Assembly: GCA_030612185.1 (NCBI GenBank)
Contig: JAUWOI010000032.1
Coordinates: 1 to 17,324, forward strand
Source of the DNA: Anaerolineae bacterium
GTDB taxonomy: Bacteria; Chloroflexota; Anaerolineae; B4-G1
Direction of reading: 5' to 3'
Length of the DNA: 17,324 nucleotides
The notes under the pieces are model-generated. The model made no database searches, was not told where the DNA came from, and saw only the letters and a list, made by a program, of their open reading frames with translations. The position numbers were made by a program, and so were the translations under genes. Of this stretch, positions 14,591 to 17,324 are shown in pieces. Within the stretch, counting starts at the first letter, position 1, and each line of letters begins with the position of its first letter.

Positions 14591-15583
14591 ATGAAATGTC
14601 CAAAATGCGGCTTTGAAAACCGCCCCGACGCTCGTTTCTGCAAACAGTGCGGTCAACCGATACAAGCGCAGGCTGCCCCACCGGTGCCTCCGGCACGGCC
14701 GGGCGCTGTCTGCCCTGCCTGCGGGGCCACCGCCAAGCCCGGTGCCCGCTTCTGCCCCCGCTGTGGCAAGCCGCTGCCCACGGCTCTTATGCCACCCCTG
14801 GCTCAACCACCGACCTACGCCACCCCGCCAGCCCAACCGCTTCCACCGACCACACAGCCTTCGATGCCGTCTGCCCCCTCCGCCCAGCCGCCCACCTACG
14901 CTCAGCCTCCGGCGTCGCCGCCTTCTCCTGCCGCACCAACTGCGCCTGAGCGCCGCGTCCCGCGCTGGATATGGTGGGTGGGAGGCGTCGCTGCATTCGC
15001 TTGCGTTGCCGCGCTCGTCGTGACAGCCATAATGCTTGGGCCAAAACTCCTCGGAGGCACAGAAGAGCCCACTGCAACTCCGTTGCCTGTCGAATCGCTG
15101 ACTGTGGAAGCATCGCCGACCGAAACACCCACCGCCGAAGCACCACCGACCGAACCACCTGCGACAGAGGCCCCTACCGCAACACCGACGGCCGGGCCTA
15201 CGCCCACGGAGACCGCCCCCCCTCCGCCCCCCAAGCCGCCGCTGGCCGAAGTCAGCATCGTCCCTTCAGCCCCGGAACTGCAGGTAGGTGGGTTGCTGAC
15301 CGTCACCGTCACCGTCACCAATACCGGGGAGATGCCTTTCGGCAACCTGCACTGCCAGTTACTAGGACAGTGGGAGCCTTTCCTGAAAGAGGTGGCACCG
15401 ACGGTGGTGATATTGCCCGAGTTGGTCGGCCCTGGCATAAGCAGAACAGCCACCTTCGTGTTGGAAGCCATGCAGGTCGGAACGGGCACGCTCCAGGCAG
15501 CCGTCACGATGGAAACCCCTGGGCAGCCACCATATCCTGGAGGCGCCAGTTCGGAGAGCATCACGGTCTCCGTTGTCCAGTAG
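14591..15583 (+). CDS. Double zinc-ribbon single-pass membrane protein with extracellular Ig-like domain
   Basis: 330 aa; ATG 14591 has GGAGG at 14580-14584. Seen: zinc ribbon 1 at Cys3/6/17/20, zinc ribbon 2 at Cys41/44/55/58, a long Pro/Ala/Gln linker to about 120, one membrane span at about 125-149, a Pro/Thr/Glu-rich stalk at 157-216, and a beta-rich domain at about 218-328 with VTVTVTNTGEMPF, typical of CARDB/DUF11-like Ig folds. Predicted topology: ribbons inside, Ig-like domain outside. The ribbons match those of the vWA and FHA proteins upstream (CPxCG...GARFCPRCGxP), linking it to the same complex. The exterior Ig-like domain may contact wall or ligand. No enzymatic residues are seen. 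It stands between the two candidate effector genes, with small gaps on both sides (83 and 52 nt), so it may be a separate translational unit. Confidence 0.88.
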   Translation: MKCPKCGFENRPDARFCKQCGQPIQAQAAPPVPPARPGAVCPACGATAKPGARFCPRCGKPLPTALMPPLAQPPTYATPPAQPLPPTTQPSMPSAPSAQPPTYAQPPASPPSPAAPTAPERRVPRWIWWVGGVAAFACVAALVVTAIMLGPKLLGGTEEPTATPLPVESLTVEASPTETPTAEAPPTEPPATEAPTATPTAGPTPTETAPPPPPKPPLAEVSIVPSAPELQVGGLLTVTVTVTNTGEMPFGNLHCQLLGQWEPFLKEVAPTVVILPELVGPGISRTATFVLEAMQVGTGTLQAAVTMETPGQPPYPGGASSESITVSVVQ

Positions 15584-15620
15584 AGTCCAGGCGTGGCTCA
15601 GTGGGTCGCATCTGGACCAC

Positions 15621-15627
15621 AAGGAGG
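15621..15627 (+). promoter_or_regulatory. Strong Shine-Dalgarno AAGGAGG fixing the zincin start
   Basis: AAGGAGG lies 8 nt before ATG 15636 and rules out the in-frame ATG at 15573, which is inside the previous gene and would add 21 residues of untranslated-leader sequence. Confidence 0.8.
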
Positions 15628-15635
15628 ATTGCACG

Positions 15636-16271
15636 ATGGAAACCTACGAACCCTGGGAAACCCAGGAGATACCAGAGCAGCCGGAGTCCTACGAGCGCAC
15701 CGACCTGGAGCGGGACTTCGCCCGCCGCGCCGAGGTCAGCGAAACAGCAGAGGTCTCCCCCGTCTCCGGCTTTGAGCAGTCTGGCGTGATGACAAACGAC
15801 GAAGTTCAGACGCACTTGGAGGAGAACTTCCCACCAGAGCATGTCTCCCCTTCGAGGGTTGAGTCGGTCGAGTACGTGGACGAGTACCAGGATGCCGATG
15901 GCGGCTACGTTGCCGGCCGACACTACTACACCACCGAAACCACTGGTCACATCGAGGTATACCCTCAGACTCCGCAGGACTGCACAGACCGGGGCCAGTT
16001 AGAGGAGACCATCGCCCACGAGGTGGGGCACAACGTCCACGCCAACCTGTCACCGGAGACGCAGGCCACGTGGGAGCAGGTCAGCACGGCCGGCGCTCCC
16101 GACGAGTTCGTGAGCGACTACGCCAGAACCGACGTCTACGAGGACTTCTCCGAAAGTTACGCCGCTTACCAGCACGACTCTGATCTGTTGCGTGAGGTGA
16201 GTTCTGTTAAGTACGACTTTATGCGCGACTGGGTGTACGACGGGCGCGAGTACCCGGCACGCCATGTGTAG
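15636..16271 (+). CDS. Small HExxH zinc metallopeptidase with acidic disordered N-terminus
   Basis: 211 aa. Seen: a Glu/Pro-rich N-terminal segment to about residue 50, then a compact domain with AHEVGHNVH at 127-135 (HExxH at 128-132) and a downstream EDFSESYAAY at 169-178, whose Glu173 is the probable third zinc ligand. This is the gluzincin pattern also found in anthrax lethal-factor-like and other effector peptidases. There is no signal peptide or membrane span, so the protein is cytosolic or is exported by a non-Sec route. The small size, disordered leader and C-terminal catalytic domain resemble secreted effectors, but no immunity gene is proven; the 105-aa gene 11 nt downstream is the obvious candidate to test. 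Peptidase fold is well supported, effector role is inference. Confidence 0.85.
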   Translation: METYEPWETQEIPEQPESYERTDLERDFARRAEVSETAEVSPVSGFEQSGVMTNDEVQTHLEENFPPEHVSPSRVESVEYVDEYQDADGGYVAGRHYYTTETTGHIEVYPQTPQDCTDRGQLEETIAHEVGHNVHANLSPETQATWEQVSTAGAPDEFVSDYARTDVYEDFSESYAAYQHDSDLLREVSSVKYDFMRDWVYDGREYPARHV

Positions 16272-16282
16272 GAGGAAGCAAG

Positions 16283-16600
16283 ATGACGAAACTGATGATT
16301 CGACAATTCGGAGGCTCAGACATCGCTGAAGTGAGCCAGGACGCCGCAGGGCGACTTCAGTTGACCGTCCTGGCCCCCGAACTTGAGGAAGAACTGCGAG
16401 CGTTGCTCGCTCGCCTGAGTGCTGACCCGCTGCCGCTGCGCACCGGCCGGCGCGTGGAGACCCCCAAGGGCGCTGCCCACCAGACCATCGTACGCCAGGT
16501 GTCTCCCAATGACCCAGACTTCCTGGGTGCTCTCTCCGATGCGCTGACCCGGGAGCGAGTCGGTGGCCGGCGCGTACGGGGCGTGCTGATGGAGGAGTAA
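16283..16600 (+). CDS. Conserved-looking 105-aa protein of unknown function
   Basis: ATG 16283 follows GGAGG (16271-16275), which overlaps the zincin stop. The protein is mixed alpha/beta with no cysteine, signal peptide or membrane span. It has a strand-rich start (MTKLMIRQFGGSDIAEV), a central helix (APELEEELRALLARL, about 31-45), then strands and a helix with a basic end (RERVGGRRVRG). No family is recognised. The gene lies 11 nt after the metallopeptidase and 1 nt before the SPFH gene, so it is co-translated with both. An inhibitor or immunity protein for the peptidase, or an SPFH adaptor, is possible; neither is supported by the sequence itself. Confidence 0.75.
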   Translation: MTKLMIRQFGGSDIAEVSQDAAGRLQLTVLAPELEEELRALLARLSADPLPLRTGRRVETPKGAAHQTIVRQVSPNDPDFLGALSDALTRERVGGRRVRGVLMEE

Positions 16601-16601
16601 G

Positions 16602-17324
16602 ATGGGGAATACACAAGGATCAAACGCAAGCCAGAGTCCCGCCATTCAGGAGGACCTGATCTTGAAAGTTGAAACCCAGCAGGGTTTCTTGGGTGCGCCG
16701 CTGGTGCGTCAGGGCACAGTTGCCGTCGTCCTGCGCAACGGACGGGTGGACCAGACCATGGGGCCCGGCCGCCAGTTGATGTTCCGCCTCCCCTTTCAGA
16801 AAATCGAAATCCTTCTTGTAGAAACCAAGATCCGCAACCTGAACATCGTCTCCCAGGGAGAGTTCCTCACCGCCGACCACTGGCGGGTCAACGTCTCCTT
16901 ATGGCTCTCCTACCGCGTCACCGACCCGGCTCGCATCGCCGTCGAGTACGCCGAGCCGGTGCATGCTCTCTACAGCACGGTCAAGGACCTGCTGGGACAA
17001 CTGATCAACCAGCAGGATTTCCAGACCTTGAGTCAGATGGGCCGCCAGGTGGTGCGCCAGGAGATCCTGGGCAGCAGTTCCCAGGTCGAGCAGACGTTGG
17101 GCATCGCGCTGACCGACGTGCGGGTGGACGACCTGACGCTGCCAGAGCGGGTTGGGACGGCCCTCGACGAACGGCGGGTGGCCCAGATGGAGGGAGAGGC
17201 TGAGCAGTGGCGGCTGCGCGGCAAGTGGCAGGACCTGCCCGAGTCGGTGCGGCGCAGCCACTTCCAAGAGAGTCTGGTTGAGGGGGCGATGTTTGTCAAC
17301 CCGCCGCTGCCCGGGACCGTGCTG
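16602..17324 (+). CDS. SPFH/band-7 domain protein, 3' end cut by window
   Basis: ATG 16602 starts 1 nt after the previous stop, with GGAGG at 16591-16595 inside that gene; the frame is open for 241 codons to the window end. Seen: SPFH core at about 35-190 with VRQGTVAVVLRNGRV, GPGRQLMFRLPF (54-65), FLTADHWRVNVSLWLSYRV at 89-107 followed by TDP, and the closing LGIALTDVRVDDLTLPERV. A basic/acidic helical part follows (RRVAQMEGEAEQWRLRGKW), the usual start of the coiled-coil region. SPFH proteins oligomerise into membrane-associated scaffolds. Unlike most stomatins and flotillins, no N-terminal membrane anchor is visible, so attachment would need a partner. In this cluster it may form the platform for the zinc-ribbon and kinase proteins (inference). 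Confidence 0.9.
   Translation, partial: MGNTQGSNASQSPAIQEDLILKVETQQGFLGAPLVRQGTVAVVLRNGRVDQTMGPGRQLMFRLPFQKIEILLVETKIRNLNIVSQGEFLTADHWRVNVSLWLSYRVTDPARIAVEYAEPVHALYSTVKDLLGQLINQQDFQTLSQMGRQVVRQEILGSSSQVEQTLGIALTDVRVDDLTLPERVGTALDERRVAQMEGEAEQWRLRGKWQDLPESVRRSHFQESLVEGAMFVNPPLPGTVL

Noticed and set aside
14512..14616. 34-codon frame between the ParB-like ORF and the zinc-ribbon gene
   Set aside because: No ribosome site before its ATG, runs out of frame into the next gene, and no conserved look.
15585..15630. tRNA-like stretch: TGGCTCAGTGG (15594-15604) resembles an A box, with GTCCAG/CTGGAC inverted repeat
   Set aside because: No B box, no acceptor stem closure and no anticodon arm; it overlaps the ribosome site of the zincin gene.
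1..17324. Mobile element, phage or CRISPR signal
   Set aside because: No transposase, integrase, terminal inverted repeats, phage structural gene or regularly spaced repeat array was recognised.

Overview
The window carries one co-directional gene cluster. About fourteen genes all lie on the + strand, with small gaps (1-83 nt) or short overlaps (4 and 17 nt), so it reads like one long operon or a chain of coupled units. Both ends are cut: a kinase gene enters from the left and an SPFH/band-7 gene leaves on the right. No rRNA, tRNA, transposase, integrase or CRISPR array was found. The organism looks like a high-GC, multicellular-type or free-living bacterium, most plausibly a Chloroflexota (Anaerolineae-like) lineage. 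That rests on Hanks-type kinases fused to TolB/PD40 propellers, Pro/Thr-rich extracellular linkers, LysM-zincin proteins and repeated zinc-ribbon tails. It is inference from style, not from a marker gene.

Layout. Region A (1-6755) holds three Ser/Thr kinase genes with a LysM metallopeptidase between the first two. Two kinases are receptor-like: cytosolic kinase, one membrane span, Pro/Thr-rich stalk, six-bladed propeller outside. The third has a polytopic membrane domain in place of the propeller. Region B (6757-10157) holds likely readers and partners of the kinases: a polytopic membrane protein with a divergent FHA domain, a membrane-anchored von Willebrand A (vWA) protein with three C-terminal zinc ribbons, and a zinc-ribbon plus canonical FHA protein. 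Region C (10167-13573) begins with a 45-codon stump of a fourth kinase. It is cut at the beta-3 lysine region and joined directly to the start of a 1089-aa HerA/FtsK-superfamily ATPase. Region D (13557-16600) holds small acidic, disordered proteins, two of which end in recognisable enzymatic-type domains (a ParB/sulfiredoxin-like motif and an HExxH zincin), plus a zinc-ribbon/Ig-like membrane protein and a 105-aa unknown. Region E (16602-end) is the N-terminal 241 codons of an SPFH protein with no membrane anchor.

How the genes may work together (inference): envelope signals are sensed by the propellers, LysM and vWA domains, and the kinases phosphorylate cytosolic targets. FHA domains read phospho-threonine, and zinc-ribbon tails and the SPFH scaffold assemble a membrane platform. 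The HerA-type ATPase supplies mechanical work, and the small zincin and ParB-like proteins are candidate effectors or substrates. No PP2C phosphatase, WXG100 protein or secretion pore is visible, so the set does not match a described system such as T7SS or TerY-P.

Points needing care: automated annotation would probably start the ATPase 50 codons too early, in a shadow frame of the kinase stump. The ATPase contains a 16-nt tandem repeat and a 13-G tract, both frame-sensitive. The two ORFs at 13557 and 13875 are in the same frame, separated by a single TGA.
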